Shown: piece by piece, positions 26,642-36,478 of the stretch
Position numbering within the stretch: the first letter of the stretch is position 1
How the letters are laid out: each line of letters starts with the position of its first letter
Assembly (NCBI GenBank): GCA_965242735.1
Contig: OZ251497.1
Span: 3,162,001 to 3,226,000, forward strand
Length of the DNA stretch: 64,000 bases
Origin: G958295645 sp965242735
GTDB taxonomy: Bacteria; Gemmatimonadota; Gemmatimonadetes; Longimicrobiales; Gaopeijiaceae
Direction of reading: 5' to 3'
The notes under the pieces: model-generated
Seen by the model: the letters and a program-made list of their open reading frames with translations, nothing else
The model's database searches: none
Told to the model about the DNA's origin: nothing
Made by a program: the position numbers and the translations under genes

Positions 26642-29600
26642 CTAGAAGTCGACCTTGACCGACAGCTGGACGCTGCGGAAAGGCGGCAGGTTGTAGTATT
26701 CCTGGCGGAACAGCACTTCGGCGGAACCGTCCTCGAACGCTTCGGGATCCACGCCTTCGTAGTCCGTGAAGGTCAGCAGGTTGCGCCCCTGCAACCTCAC
26801 GGTCGCCGCGCGGAGCTGTCCCGGCAGCCAGTCCTCGGGCAGGCGGAAGCTCAACGATGCGGAACGCAGCTTCACGAAGTCCGCAGGTTGGGTCCACATG
26901 CCGTAGCGCGTCCGGCCGGGGTCGCACAGCGCACGTTCCCGAGCCGTGAGCTGGTTGGTCTCGCCGGCCCTAATGCGCTCCACCGTCTCGCGGCACGTGG
27001 GCCAGACCCGGCGGCGGGCGTTCTGGTATGCGGTGCCCGACGACAGCCAATGACCGCCCTGGGCCTCCCACACCATGTCCATCGTGAGGCGGTCGGCGAA
27101 CGTGACGGCGGCGTTCCAGCCAATCGTCCGCGTGGGCGACGTGTTGCCCAGGCACTGGTCGGCGTACACGGGAGCCGCCACCTCGTCCGGATTCTGCACT
27201 CGGTCCTCGCAGAAGACCGGCAGCGGGTAGTACACCATTTCCCCGACCGTGCAGCCTTGTCCGATGAACCCGTTTCCGTCGAAGGAGACGGCGGTGGACA
27301 TCGCCTCGGTGCATTCCTGGGGCGCGTGCACGTAGTTCCGCCAGCCGTAGGGGAGCCTGGTGAGACCGCCCAGATCGAGCACCTTCGAGTTGTTCGTCGA
27401 AAGCCTGGCGCCCGCGTCCACGACGAACCGGTCGGTGGCCAGCAACGTCGCGTTCACTCCCATCTCGTGGCCGGTCGTCTGGATTTCGCCGACGTTGCTG
27501 AACTGCGCGTTGGCGAAACCTTGGCTGGCCGGCTGCGTCACCGGAATCAGCGCGTCGAAGGTGTTCTGGTTGAAGTAGTTGTACTCGTAAGAGACGCGGC
27601 CATCGACCATCGAGCCCTCAAACCCGACTTCCCACTCGCGCGTGCGCTCGGGGCCGAGTTCGGAATTGCCCAAGTTGCTCGGCGAAAGGCCGGGCCTCCC
27701 GTCGTCTCCCGCCACCGAGGCCCATGTCCGGACCGCGTCGAACAGGCCCGGCGCCTTCCCGGACTCTCCGAGGGCCGTGCGGAGCTTGAGCGTCCCGAGG
27801 TATTCGGGGAAGAAGGCCTCGTCGGAAATCACATAGGAAACCGACGCCTTCGGATACGGCTGCAGACCGAAGTCCGAGCCGAACGCCGAGTGCCCGTCGA
27901 CTCGGAGGCCGACGGTGACGAACAAACGGTCGGCGACGCCCACCCTCTCCTGGAAGAAGAAGCCGCCGGTCGTCACTCGCTGGTTGGTCTCGAACGCTTG
28001 CGTTATGGCGCCGGAGTTGACGACCTTGGCGCCGGGACCCGAAAAGTTTTCCCCGTAGCCGCGGTTGCCCGTGACGAAGTCGTTGTAGAGCTGAGCGCCC
28101 CAAGAAAACTCCGACTGCACGCCGAACAAGTCCGCCGCCCATGCGCCGGAGTAGTCCAGCGTCAGCTTCCGGAAAGTCTCTTCCTTCGACTCGCGATCCC
28201 CTAGCCCCTTGCGGAAGTACCCCCAAGGACGCTCCTCGAGATACGTGTTGCGCACCCAGTCGATGCCCGTGTTGAGGCGGTGGGTGATGCCGTGGTCGGC
28301 GTTCCAGAGGATGTTCAGCCCCGTGATGAAGTGATCGTTGACGTTCGTGATGTCCATGTCGAGGAGCTTGCCGTCCTCGTCGTTCGTGTAGTCGTTGCCG
28401 CCCCTGAAGACATTGAGCAGCAAGCCCTCGGCGTTGTTGCCGTCGGGGACCCAGATCACGTCGCGATGCGCGTAGTAGTTGTTGAGGCGAACGTCCACGC
28501 CTTCTGCCGGCGAGAACGCGAAATTGCCGCGAAGATTCCAGCTCTCCTGGCCTTGCTCGGGCCGCTTCGCGCCCTTCTTCTCCCCGGTTTCCGGGTAGTA
28601 CCCCGTGTCGAACACGCCGCCTTCCGAGCCCCAGCGCGCAGACATGTAGTAGTTCATGCGCTCCGTGCCGCCGCGCACCGAAAGGTTGTAGTTCTGAAGG
28701 TGTCCGTTCTTGAGCCATGAGCCGCTGGCCGGGCAGGACGGATCGGCGGGAAACTGGGAATCGCCGCCGGGGAAGTTGGCGTCGCCCGTGAAGTTGCAGT
28801 TGTTGAGTCCGAGACCGGTCGGGTTGACCGACGCGTCCGGCCCGATGTGGCCGAGACTGTTGATGCCCTGGTCGACCACCATGGACCAAGCCGGGGCGCC
28901 GGCCGCGCCGCGCTTCGTGAAGAGCTGGATCACGCCGCCCGACGCCTCGGTGCCGTAGAGCGTCGTGGCCGCCGCTCCCTTGATCACCTCCATGCGCTCG
29001 ACGTCGTGCCAGTTGATGTCGTCGAACGGATTCGTCTGCTGGTTGGCCTCGTCCGAGTGGATGAGTCCGCGCTCGCGCATCCGCACGCCGTCCACGTAGA
29101 TGAGCGGCGAGTTGCTGAAGGACACCGAGTTGTTGCCCCGCAACTTGATCGTCGAGCCGGCGCCGACCTGCCCGCCGTTCGACAGCGCCACCACGCCCAG
29201 CGTCCGGCCCTGCAGGGCGTCCGCCACGCGCGTGATGGGCTGCGACTCGAAGACGTCTGCCGTCAGCTGCGCCACCGAGTTGCCGACCTCGCGCCTGCGC
29301 GCCGCGCCCGCCGTCCCGGTGACCACGACGCCCTCCAAGCTGATCGCGTCGGACTCCAGGAGGAAGTCCGCCGTCGCGGCGGCGCCCGCGGCCACGGTGA
29401 CCTCCATCGTCTGGCTCGCGTAGCCGATGTAGGTCACCTCGAGCGTGTGCGTCCCCGCCGGAACGCCCGGCAGCAAGTAGCGCCCCACGTTGTTGGTGAC
29501 TTGCCCCATGCCCAGCCCTGGGATGGCGACCCGGGCCTGGACGAGAGGAGAATTGTTGGCCGCGTTCCGAACGGAACCGGTGATCGTGCCCGTCTGGGCC

Positions 29601-29698
29601 GCCAAGGGCGGACCCGCCGCGAGCGCGAGGGCGGCGACTGCGATCGTCGGCCATCGTCCAAGCGACGACGGTCCAAATCGAACGTTCCTAATGGTCAT
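26642..29698 (-). CDS. SusC/RagA-family TonB-linked outer-membrane transporter
   Basis: The 1,018-residue protein begins with a signal peptide ending LAAQTGTITG. A carboxypeptidase-like regulatory domain follows at residues 35-120 (TGSVRNAANNSPLVQARVAI, GRYLLPGVPAGTHTLEVTYI), then a plug with LEGVVVTGTAG, DALQGRTLGVVALSNGG, LIYVDGVRMRERG and RMEVIKGAAATTLYGTEASG. The large barrel ends SVQLSVKVDF with a terminal Phe. GGAGG sits about six bases before the ATG. It pairs with the SusD gene just downstream to import a ligand across the outer membrane. Confidence 0.96.
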   Translation of the reverse strand: MTIRNVRFGPSSLGRWPTIAVAALALAAGPPLAAQTGTITGSVRNAANNSPLVQARVAIPGLGMGQVTNNVGRYLLPGVPAGTHTLEVTYIGYASQTMEVTVAAGAAATADFLLESDAISLEGVVVTGTAGAARRREVGNSVAQLTADVFESQPITRVADALQGRTLGVVALSNGGQVGAGSTIKLRGNNSVSFSNSPLIYVDGVRMRERGLIHSDEANQQTNPFDDINWHDVERMEVIKGAAATTLYGTEASGGVIQLFTKRGAAGAPAWSMVVDQGINSLGHIGPDASVNPTGLGLNNCNFTGDANFPGGDSQFPADPSCPASGSWLKNGHLQNYNLSVRGGTERMNYYMSARWGSEGGVFDTGYYPETGEKKGAKRPEQGQESWNLRGNFAFSPAEGVDVRLNNYYAHRDVIWVPDGNNAEGLLLNVFRGGNDYTNDEDGKLLDMDITNVNDHFITGLNILWNADHGITHRLNTGIDWVRNTYLEERPWGYFRKGLGDRESKEETFRKLTLDYSGAWAADLFGVQSEFSWGAQLYNDFVTGNRGYGENFSGPGAKVVNSGAITQAFETNQRVTTGGFFFQERVGVADRLFVTVGLRVDGHSAFGSDFGLQPYPKASVSYVISDEAFFPEYLGTLKLRTALGESGKAPGLFDAVRTWASVAGDDGRPGLSPSNLGNSELGPERTREWEVGFEGSMVDGRVSYEYNYFNQNTFDALIPVTQPASQGFANAQFSNVGEIQTTGHEMGVNATLLATDRFVVDAGARLSTNNSKVLDLGGLTRLPYGWRNYVHAPQECTEAMSTAVSFDGNGFIGQGCTVGEMVYYPLPVFCEDRVQNPDEVAAPVYADQCLGNTSPTRTIGWNAAVTFADRLTMDMVWEAQGGHWLSSGTAYQNARRRVWPTCRETVERIRAGETNQLTARERALCDPGRTRYGMWTQPADFVKLRSASLSFRLPEDWLPGQLRAATVRLQGRNLLTFTDYEGVDPEAFEDGSAEVLFRQEYYNLPPFRSVQLSVKVDF

Positions 29699-29858
29699 CT
29701 TGCCTCCGTGTGCGTGATGAACTGGACGCGCGAGTCGCGTCCGGCGGCGCCGTCGCCCGGGCGGGCGGTGCGCCGCGTGAAGCGACTACGACGATACTAC
29801 GAAGATGGACGTGCGCGCAAGCAAGCGCGAATTCCGAAGGCCCGGAAGGCCCCGTCGG

Positions 29859-30404
29859 TCACCGGCCGACCGGCAGGGAGATGAAGAAGAGCGGCGCGAA
29901 CGCCTCCGACCCGTCCGTGTCGGGGTCGCCGCCCTGCCCGCCGCCCTCGAACCCCAGGTACGCCAGCACGCCCACCCCTCCCACGATCGCGCCGGACAGG
30001 AGCAGGCTCCTGGCCAGCTCGGGCTCTCGGCGCTCCAAGAAGACCACCGACGCCGGCGCGAGGGTCACCGTGCGGTAGCCGGCGGCGTTCTGCAACTGAA
30101 AGGTCGCCGAGTCTCCGGCCATCCCGACGAAGCGGCCCGCCAAGCGGCCCCGAGGGCCTTCGGCGAACGCGATCAGCGCGGGCAGCTCCCGATCGTCCAC
30201 CTCGATCCGCACGCGGTCGCGGGGCGACAGGTCGTCGATGGCAGCCTGATGGTACGCGGCGCACCCGGCCCCGTGGACGGCCGCGCACGCGGCCAGGACG
30301 CGCCAAGCGGAACCGAGGGACCTCCGTCTTGCGCGGCGTCCGGGGCGGGCGAGCGGGTCCGCGGGTCGGCGGCGGCCCAGCGCTCGCGTCGTCTCGGTGA
30401 TCAT
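29859..30404 (-). CDS. Small predicted lipoprotein/membrane protein of unknown function
   Basis: The ATG at 30404 is preceded by AAGGAGGAG at good spacing, giving 181 residues. A basic N-terminus leads to a hydrophobic stretch with a possible lipobox (AACAAVHGAGCAAYHQ). The next part is beta-rich, RDRVRIEVDDRELPALIAFA and RTVTLAPASVVFLERRE, and resembles small regulators of an OB- or SH3-like size. A C-terminal transmembrane helix follows (LARSLLLSGAIVGGVGVLAY). No family is recognised. It lies downstream of the SusC start, in the same direction as the lipoprotein gene to its right but 421 bases away. Confidence 0.7.
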   Translation of the reverse strand: MITETTRALGRRRPADPLARPGRRARRRSLGSAWRVLAACAAVHGAGCAAYHQAAIDDLSPRDRVRIEVDDRELPALIAFAEGPRGRLAGRFVGMAGDSATFQLQNAAGYRTVTLAPASVVFLERREPELARSLLLSGAIVGGVGVLAYLGFEGGGQGGDPDTDGSEAFAPLFFISLPVGR

Positions 30405-30825
30405 CGAGTCTCCTCCTTGGCCAGCCGTTCGGTCTCCATGGCTCCGTTGCCACCCGCCGGGACTTCCGCAACGGCCCGTCTCCACGGCGCACGCGAGCCC
30501 AGGGGCAACCTCGGTGGAGCGTACCATCCCAGCGCCGCCAAGTCAACGAAACCGAGTCCGGCCGCGAGCCGCTTCCGGCGAATCGTCTTCAAATGCGGGC
30601 GTCTCGCACTCCCGAAGCGCGCGGCGCACAAGCCGGCTCGAGCGGCGGCCCGGCAGGCCGTGGACCGCCGCCCGGTCGCCTTCACGCTCAAACGCCGCGT
30701 CCCTCGAAGCCCAGACGCGCCGGCGCGCCAACGCCGCTCACGATCGCCCGAACAGGAGCAGGTTGCGCGGGCGAGTTGGGCGTCCGGAGCGCCTCAGGAT
30801 GTCCCCATCCGCTACCGGGAGCGCT
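30405..30825. other. Intergenic region without visible gene
   Basis: This is 421 bases between two leftward small lipoprotein genes. Open frames exist on both strands but are Arg/Ala-rich with no start signals or motifs. Apart from the Shine-Dalgarno sequence at its left end, nothing is recognised. Confidence 0.5.
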
Positions 30826-31254
30826 TCACCGGGACCGCTTGTCCGCTGGCGCTGCGAGCATGCGCGCGCGCTCTTCGGGAGGAGCGACCAGCAATCGCCT
30901 CGCTCTAGCGACCCATTCGGTATCCAGCTTGTCGCGGAGCTCCGCGAAATCCTTGCCGCGCACCTCTTTGCGGAGTTCGCCGTCCGGGCCCACGACCCTC
31001 AGAATTGCTGGTCCCTCGTAATTCTGCATACGGGGTATGATGGCAAACTGAACCACCCGCTCGCCCGCCGAGTCCTCCCTGACAAAGACGCCGTAGGGCG
31101 GCAGGTCCGCGGTCAGCCCTTCTCCTGCGTCGCCGACGCTGGTCGGCCGGTCCGCGTCTCCGCAAGCAGTAGCCCACATGGCCGCCGCCACCGCGACCAC
31201 GGGCAGGAGCGTGTTCGCGATCGCGGCGCCGTGGGCCGCAACACGCGCACGCAT
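30826..31254 (-). CDS. Small lipoprotein of unknown function
   Basis: From the ATG at 31254 the product is 142 residues with a lipoprotein signal (NTLLPVVAVAAAMWATACGD, lipobox ATAC). The mature part is charged: DLPPYGVFVREDSAGERVVQ, then RGKDFAELRDKLDTEWVARA and an Arg/Ala end. No family is recognised. The start is chosen because the longer upstream frame lacks a signal and is low-complexity. A possible role at the envelope is inferred only from the lipid anchor. Confidence 0.7.
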   Translation of the reverse strand: MRARVAAHGAAIANTLLPVVAVAAAMWATACGDADRPTSVGDAGEGLTADLPPYGVFVREDSAGERVVQFAIIPRMQNYEGPAILRVVGPDGELRKEVRGKDFAELRDKLDTEWVARARRLLVAPPEERARMLAAPADKRSR

Positions 31255-31540
31255 GGACGTGAAATGAACGCTGGGGTTTGGGATTTTCTCTCGCTCTCTC
31301 GTTGAATGTCTGGTGATCTCTCCCGAGGCCCCGGACCACGAGGCCTTCTCCAGGGCACGGAGCGCCGGGGCTGGCCCGCGACTCCCCGTGCTGACCCGCT
31401 GGCGCTCCTGGACCGCGCCGAAGGAAGCCGGGAGCACCTTGCTCTTGATACGCCCGGAGGGCCGGCCAAGTTCCGGCCCGTCGTCAGGCGGCGGAAGAAC
31501 GCGCCCCCGGCGAGGCGCCTGAGATCGCCGCCCCCCTCCG

Positions 31541-31572
31541 CAAACGAGAACGGCCGTCAGGCGGCCGAAGAA
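31541..31572 (-). terminator. Probable terminator of the M14-Ppx operon
   Basis: CGGCCG at 31551-31556 and 31562-31567 form a six-base stem around the loop tcagg. On the minus strand it is followed by ttctcgttt. It lies about 20 bases after the Ppx/GppA stop. The rest of 31255-31588 shows no gene. Confidence 0.5.
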
Positions 31573-31588
31573 CGCCCTGGCGAGCCGA

Positions 31589-32635
31589 CTAGGCGGAGGA
31601 GACGAGACCCGCCGACGCCGGTTCGCGCTGCCGACGGCCCTCCGCGGCCAATTCCAGCAGCACGCCGTCCTTGAGGCCCACGTTGGGAACCACGACGCGG
31701 TCCACGCCGGCGAGTTCGGCGAAGTGTTGGTAGACGAGGGCGGCCGGGAGGACGACGTCGGCGCGGTCGGGGCGGAGGCCGAGCTTCTCGATCCGCTCGC
31801 GGACGGTCATGGCGGCCAGCACGTGCACTACGGCGTCCAGCTGGCGCTTGGAAATCACGGCGGCGCGCGACGGGTCCACCTGCCCGAGCGCCAACTTGGC
31901 GACGGCCTCGGCGTTGCCGCCGGTCGCGGCGAAACCGACCGGCCGGCGATCGCCCGCCGGGGCGCGCGCGGAATGCGGCACACTCGGCACGGCGACGTCC
32001 TGGAGCGCTCCTGCGACCCATTCGCGCACCGTCTTCGAGCATCCCCCGGCCGCCGTCATCGTCTCCAGCAGCCGGACGGTGCCCAGCCGGTGCGACTTGC
32101 TGACGACGATCCCCTCGTCGTTCACCACGGAGACTTCGGCGCTGCCGCCCCCCAAGTCGACCAGCCACCAGCGCCCTCCCGAAAAGCTCACGCGACGGCT
32201 CGCCGCCAGGTGCACGAGGCGCGCCTCCTCGGTACCGGAAATGGGCTCCAAGACGATGCCGGTCTCTCGTTGGACTCTGTCCAAAAAATCGTCGCGGTTG
32301 ACCGCTTCGCGCGTCGCGCTCGTCGCCACGGCCCGGTGCCGGCGCGGGTCCACGCCCAGCCCCAGCCCGTCCAGCTCCGCGCGAAAGTCGCGGAACGCCT
32401 TCACGGCCTCGCCCATGGCGTCCTCGTCCAGCAAGCCCTGCGTGAACACTCCGTGGCCCAGGCGGACCGGGAAGCGCAACCTCGCGACGATGGAAGGCTC
32501 CCCCGCCAAGGCCGCGTCCCGCGCGAAGTCCGCGGCCACGAACCGGATGGCGTTCGAGCCAGCGTCGATGGCCGCCACGCGCAACCTGGCCTCGCGCGGG
32601 CCGGGCGGCGGCGGACTCGTCAGGTCCGCTTGCAC
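31589..32635 (-). CDS. Ppx/GppA-family phosphatase
   Basis: The 348-residue protein is of the ASKHA fold. The phosphate-1 loop is VAAIDAGSNAIRFVAADFAR near residue 20; RAVATSATREAVNRDDFLD near 105 and ISGTEEARLVHLAASR near 130 follow. The phosphate-2 loop WWLVDLGGGSAEVSVV is near 155. FAATGGNAEAVAKLAL near 230 and RPDRADVVLPAALVYQHF near 290 complete the family pattern. Family members hydrolyse polyphosphate or pppGpp. The length matches the short two-domain exopolyphosphatase-like form. It begins 25 bases after the M14 peptidase stop, so the two are probably one transcript. Confidence 0.94.
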   Translation of the reverse strand: MQADLTSPPPPGPREARLRVAAIDAGSNAIRFVAADFARDAALAGEPSIVARLRFPVRLGHGVFTQGLLDEDAMGEAVKAFRDFRAELDGLGLGVDPRRHRAVATSATREAVNRDDFLDRVQRETGIVLEPISGTEEARLVHLAASRRVSFSGGRWWLVDLGGGSAEVSVVNDEGIVVSKSHRLGTVRLLETMTAAGGCSKTVREWVAGALQDVAVPSVPHSARAPAGDRRPVGFAATGGNAEAVAKLALGQVDPSRAAVISKRQLDAVVHVLAAMTVRERIEKLGLRPDRADVVLPAALVYQHFAELAGVDRVVVPNVGLKDGVLLELAAEGRRQREPASAGLVSSA

Positions 32636-32660
32636 GGGCGTGCGCTCAAGCGTCCTCGGC

Positions 32661-35525
32661 CTAGCTGGCGGGCCGGTTCCGCCGCGAGGCGCCGTAGTGG
32701 ATGCCGTTGAACAGCAGCGGGAACGTGCCGTGCGCCTGCGAGCGGAAGGTGATCTTGGGGCCGAACAGGAACAGCTTGCCGGCGCCCACGTCCGCTTCGA
32801 CCATGCTCGCGCCCCCTTCCAGGCGCTCCTGGCCCCAGGCCCAGCCGCTGACCAGGGGCTCGGGCGAGTCGTACCACGCCAAGCGGCGCACGCCCGGCGC
32901 GTCCGCGCCGAGCTCGAAGACCGGGCTGTGGCTGTGCAGCACGTGCAGGCGCTCGCCCAGGCCGTAGGTGACCGGGCTGCCGTGGTCCACGCGAACTTCG
33001 TGGATCGATCCCGGCGTGAAGTAGTCGTCGCGGCTCGGCGGAGCGCCCTGCTCGTCGCGCAGGTGGTCGTCGAGCGGCAGGCCGAGGTGGCCGGCCAGCG
33101 CCGTGGACGATCCGATCGCGACCACGGCGCCGCCCTGCTCCATGAACGCCCGCAGCTCGGGCACGCTCGCTTCGGCCGTCAGAGAGCCCACCCGCCCGCG
33201 CAGCGAATCCGGCAGGCTCGCCAGGAACTCCTCGCTCGGCCCTCGCCGAAAGCCCCGGCCGCCGCCTGCGCTCATCGCGCCGTCGGGCAGGACGATCACG
33301 TCGAACCGGTCGGCGAGCCCGCCCGCGTCCACCTCGGGCGGATAGATCACCTCGAAGTCGAACTCGAAGTTCTCCAGCACGTAGCGCGTCCACCCGGACG
33401 GCATCGAACCGCCGTACCGGTCCCACAGCGCGACCCGCGCGGCGGAAAGCGCCGTCAGGCCGTCCGTCGGCGCCTCTTCCAGCCCGTGAAAGTCGATGCC
33501 GAGCTCGGCGGCCCACTGCCCGACGGTCTCCCGGCCGACCGCGTCCGCCGGAAAGTAGAAGGCGCCCGCCTCGAGCCGGACGCCGCCGGCCCGCCGCTCG
33601 CCGGCCAGCCAGAACACGTCGCCGCCCGCCTGCAAGACGCGGTTCGCCGCCACGAACGCGTCGTTCACGTGAGCGGTCGCCCAGCCCGCGGCCGACGCCG
33701 GGCCCGTCACCTGCCCCGCCGGAGGTTCGGCCATCCACTCGATGGCCTCGAAGGGTCCGCTGACGGGGTCCAGGACGCGGTCGAATTCCACGCCCATCTG
33801 GAGCGCCAGCGTCCACCCCGCGTTGTCGTAGGGCGCGACGGGCGGCCCGCCCGGATACTGGAAGTCGTTGGGATGGTTCTGCGGCTCGAACATGTCGATC
33901 ACGTGCGGGCGAAACGCCTGGGCGGTCACGACCACGTAGGAGCCTTCGGGATAGTCCTTGCCGCCCAGCGCGAAGTCGGCGGTCGCGACGTGCACGGTCA
34001 CCCCGTTCTTGAGTAGCGCGTTGACGAACTTGGTGGCGGTCGGGAAGTCGCGCTGGCCGGACGGCAGCACGTAGGCCCGCGCGTCGCGCTTGGCCGGGTC
34101 GCGCAGATGGGCCTCGTAGTCCTCCCGCGAGCCTCGCGGCCCCACGGCCCCGGCGGCTTGGTCGATCCACTCGGGCAGCACCGTCCAGGAATCGCGGCTG
34201 CCCCGCTCGATCGAGTTCATGCCCATGCGCCAGATGTTGAACAGCAGGTGCTCGCGGTTGCGCGCCGCGTAGTCGAGGACGGCCCGGTTCGCCGTCTGCG
34301 AGTAGTCGACCGACTCCCTGAAGCGCCAGACGCCGGGCTCGACGGGAAGCGGCAGATCGCCGTGCATGATCTGGCGGCGGGGCAGGAACGGGATCTCCAT
34401 CGGCGTGGGATGGCCGATCGTCTCGGTGAGCAGGCCGATCATGTTGTGGAAGTACGGCGTCGTGCGCAGGCCGCCGTTCCACCAGGTGGAATAGCCCGCG
34501 CCGCTGCGCATCGTCGTGCCGCCCTTGCCCTCCACGACCATTCGGTGGTGCATCGCCGAGCCCACTTGGTCCAGGCTGGTGACGATGATGGGATCGAGGT
34601 TGTGGTTCGGAGGGTCGCGAAACGGCGGGGCGAACATGACCGTCCCGGACGGCCCGGTCTGATGGTGGTTGAAGACGATCTGGGGGAACCACTCCCGGTA
34701 GAGCACGCGGTTCATGTTCTCGGTCTCGACCAGCGAGGACATGAAGAAGTCCCGGTTGTTGTCGTGGCCGGCGTACTTCTGGTACAGCACGGGCACCCCC
34801 TGCGTCGTGCGCTCGAGGGGGTCTTCGTGGCGCATGTACCAGTTGGCCACCAGGTCGTGGCCGTCCGGGTTGGCGTGGGCCGCGAGGAGGACGACCTCGT
34901 CCAAGAAACGCAACGTCTCCTCGTCGTTGCGGCTCGCCATTTGCCAGACCAGCTCCATCAGCTGCTGGGCCCCCAGCACCTCCGTGGCGTGCAGTCCTCC
35001 GTCGATCCAGACGACGGCCTTGCCCTCCGACGCCAGCGCGCGCGCCTCGTCCTCGGTCACGCCCTCGGCCAGGGCGAGCTTGCGCGCGATCTCCTGGTAG
35101 CGCGCGATCTGCGGACGATTGGCCGGCGACGTGATCACCGCCATCCACTGGTCGCGGCCCTCCGACGTCTTGCCGATGGACTCGAGGGTCATGCGATCCG
35201 ACTGCTCCGCCAGCTTGTGCCAGTAGTCCGAAAGATCTTGGTAGTTGACCAGCTGGTAGTCGGTACCCAGGCGGAACCCGAACTGCTCCTCGGGCGACGT
35301 GAGCTGCGCGGCCGCGGCGGAGGTCCAGAGCGCCGCCGCCCCGCCCGCGAGGACGGCAAGCCGGCGGAACGAAGCGCGGACGAAGGCGGTGCCCGACCGC
35401 GAGGGGGGCGCCGCCAATCCGGGACTAGGCCGGCGGTGGGCGGCCGGGAAGGAAAAGGAGAGGAATCGGCTCACGGGTGCGGAGCTCCAGGGATCGAGGA
35501 TGGCGATGGCGGCATTCGCTTCCAT
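32661..35525 (-). CDS. Exported M14-family zinc carboxypeptidase-like protein
   Basis: This 954-residue protein has a signal peptide near residues 50-75 (RLAVLAGGAAALWTSAAAAQ). The true start may lie downstream of the annotated ATG. The catalytic domain has VVWIDGGLHATEVLGAQQLM (zinc H..E), ANPDGHDLVANWYMRHED, NNRDFFMSSLVETENM and FNHHQTGPSGTVMFAPPF. A long C-terminal part (residues 480-954) has a glutamine-amidotransferase-like flavour, with DVIVLPDGAMSAGG and MEQGGAVVAIGSSTALAG. Homologues are common in Gemmatimonadota as secreted peptidases. It is followed by the Ppx/GppA gene. Confidence 0.9.
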   Translation of the reverse strand: MEANAAIAILDPWSSAPVSRFLSFSFPAAHRRPSPGLAAPPSRSGTAFVRASFRRLAVLAGGAAALWTSAAAAQLTSPEEQFGFRLGTDYQLVNYQDLSDYWHKLAEQSDRMTLESIGKTSEGRDQWMAVITSPANRPQIARYQEIARKLALAEGVTEDEARALASEGKAVVWIDGGLHATEVLGAQQLMELVWQMASRNDEETLRFLDEVVLLAAHANPDGHDLVANWYMRHEDPLERTTQGVPVLYQKYAGHDNNRDFFMSSLVETENMNRVLYREWFPQIVFNHHQTGPSGTVMFAPPFRDPPNHNLDPIIVTSLDQVGSAMHHRMVVEGKGGTTMRSGAGYSTWWNGGLRTTPYFHNMIGLLTETIGHPTPMEIPFLPRRQIMHGDLPLPVEPGVWRFRESVDYSQTANRAVLDYAARNREHLLFNIWRMGMNSIERGSRDSWTVLPEWIDQAAGAVGPRGSREDYEAHLRDPAKRDARAYVLPSGQRDFPTATKFVNALLKNGVTVHVATADFALGGKDYPEGSYVVVTAQAFRPHVIDMFEPQNHPNDFQYPGGPPVAPYDNAGWTLALQMGVEFDRVLDPVSGPFEAIEWMAEPPAGQVTGPASAAGWATAHVNDAFVAANRVLQAGGDVFWLAGERRAGGVRLEAGAFYFPADAVGRETVGQWAAELGIDFHGLEEAPTDGLTALSAARVALWDRYGGSMPSGWTRYVLENFEFDFEVIYPPEVDAGGLADRFDVIVLPDGAMSAGGGRGFRRGPSEEFLASLPDSLRGRVGSLTAEASVPELRAFMEQGGAVVAIGSSTALAGHLGLPLDDHLRDEQGAPPSRDDYFTPGSIHEVRVDHGSPVTYGLGERLHVLHSHSPVFELGADAPGVRRLAWYDSPEPLVSGWAWGQERLEGGASMVEADVGAGKLFLFGPKITFRSQAHGTFPLLFNGIHYGASRRNRPAS

Positions 35526-35866
35526 AGTAGCGAGAGAGGAATCGGCAGGCCATGACGCCGAAGGGCCGCGTTGGCGGGCGCACCGACGGCCGCGTCGCGT
35601 TTGCTCGAAGTCGGCCGGCCCGTCGGCTGGGGCCGGGGCCGCCGCCGTCCGCAGCGTCCGCCGTCCCCGGCGGCAAGCGCCTCGGCAAATCCACCGCTGC
35701 GAGCAGCGCGTCGGCGATCAGGCGCGCCCAGTCGGTCAGCGTCCAGGCAAGCGCCTCGGCGAGTCCCCCGCTGCGAGTGTGGCAAGTCGAGCATCGCGCA
35801 CGCGTCAGCTCTCCCGCCCGCGTGCGTGCGCTGGTGAAGGACTGGGCGCGAGCATCCGCGCGCGCG
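35526..35866. repeat. Degenerate repeats resembling the 3' end of sufU
   Basis: This 341-base spacer has no gene. The block ggcaagcgcctcggc with following ccgctgcgag occurs at about 35670 and 35745. Its core is the same as the last codons of sufU (35870-35906). gcgtcagctctcc also occurs twice (about 35805 and 35865). It looks like decayed local duplications of the gene end. Confidence 0.6.
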
Positions 35867-36307
35867 TCAGCTCTCCCCGGCGGCAAGCGCCTCGGCCAGC
35901 GCGTCGAAGGCCAGGACCGCGCAACGGGCCCGGCTCGGGAAGCGGCGCACGCCCTCCAGGGCTCTCAAGTCGCCGAATTCCGGCGGAAGCGTTTCGCCGT
36001 CCGGCTGGAGAGCCTCGGCAAACGCGCTTCGGAGGCTCGCGACCGCCTCCGGCGTCTTGCCGCGCACGAGGACCGTGACCATCGACGCGGCGGCCTGGGA
36101 GAGCAGGCAGCCGTGCCCGTCGAAGGTCGCTTGGACGATCTCTCCGTCGCTGACGCAGGCCCAGACCTGCACGACGTCGCCGCACGCCGGATTGTCGGCC
36201 CTGCCGGTGACGGCCTCGCCGCCGAGGGGCCCCCGGTTGCGGGGCCGCCTGAAGTGGTCGCTGATCAGCGCTTGGCGCACGTCGCGCGCGGCTCCCGCGT
36301 CGGTCAT
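35867..36307 (-). CDS. sufU: SufU-type iron-sulfur cluster assembly protein
   Basis: From the ATG at 36307 the product is 146 residues, the usual SufU length. The three zinc/sulfur-accepting Cys are present, in RADNPACGDVVQVW, FDGHGCLLSQAAASMVTVLV and FPSRARCAVLAFDAL, as is the Asp after the first Cys. The region PDGETLPPEFGDLRALEGV is the SufU-specific insert. SufU accepts sulfane sulfur from the cysteine desulfurase SufS and feeds the SufBCD scaffold. No sufS or sufBCD gene is in the window. The start codon is preceded by an imperfect 25-base duplication. Confidence 0.95.
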   Translation of the reverse strand: MTDAGAARDVRQALISDHFRRPRNRGPLGGEAVTGRADNPACGDVVQVWACVSDGEIVQATFDGHGCLLSQAAASMVTVLVRGKTPEAVASLRSAFAEALQPDGETLPPEFGDLRALEGVRRFPSRARCAVLAFDALAEALAAGES

Positions 36308-36311
36308 GCCG

Positions 36312-36412
36312 CCCCGCCGCGAGACGCCGCGCCGTCCAGGGCCTGGCGCAAGGTGTTGTCCGTCACGGCCACGTTCACGGGCGGTACGCCGCGAGACGCC
36401 GCGCCGTCCCAA
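36312..36412. repeat. 25-base direct repeat upstream of sufU
   Basis: The sequence cgccgcgagacgccgcgccg, followed by tcc, occurs at about 36316 and again at about 36388 (period near 72). It lies between the MscS stop and the sufU start. Confidence 0.75.
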
Positions 36413-36478
36413 GATCGACGCAGGAGCCGACCCCGCGCCGGGGCCCGCAAGGCCCGGAGGACGACGGCGCCGCGCCGA

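Noticed and set aside
36306..36390. Short frame ending NTLRQALDGAASRG with an ATGA overlap with sufU
   Set aside because: It is only about 24 residues from the nearest start codon and consists partly of a duplicated spacer sequence.
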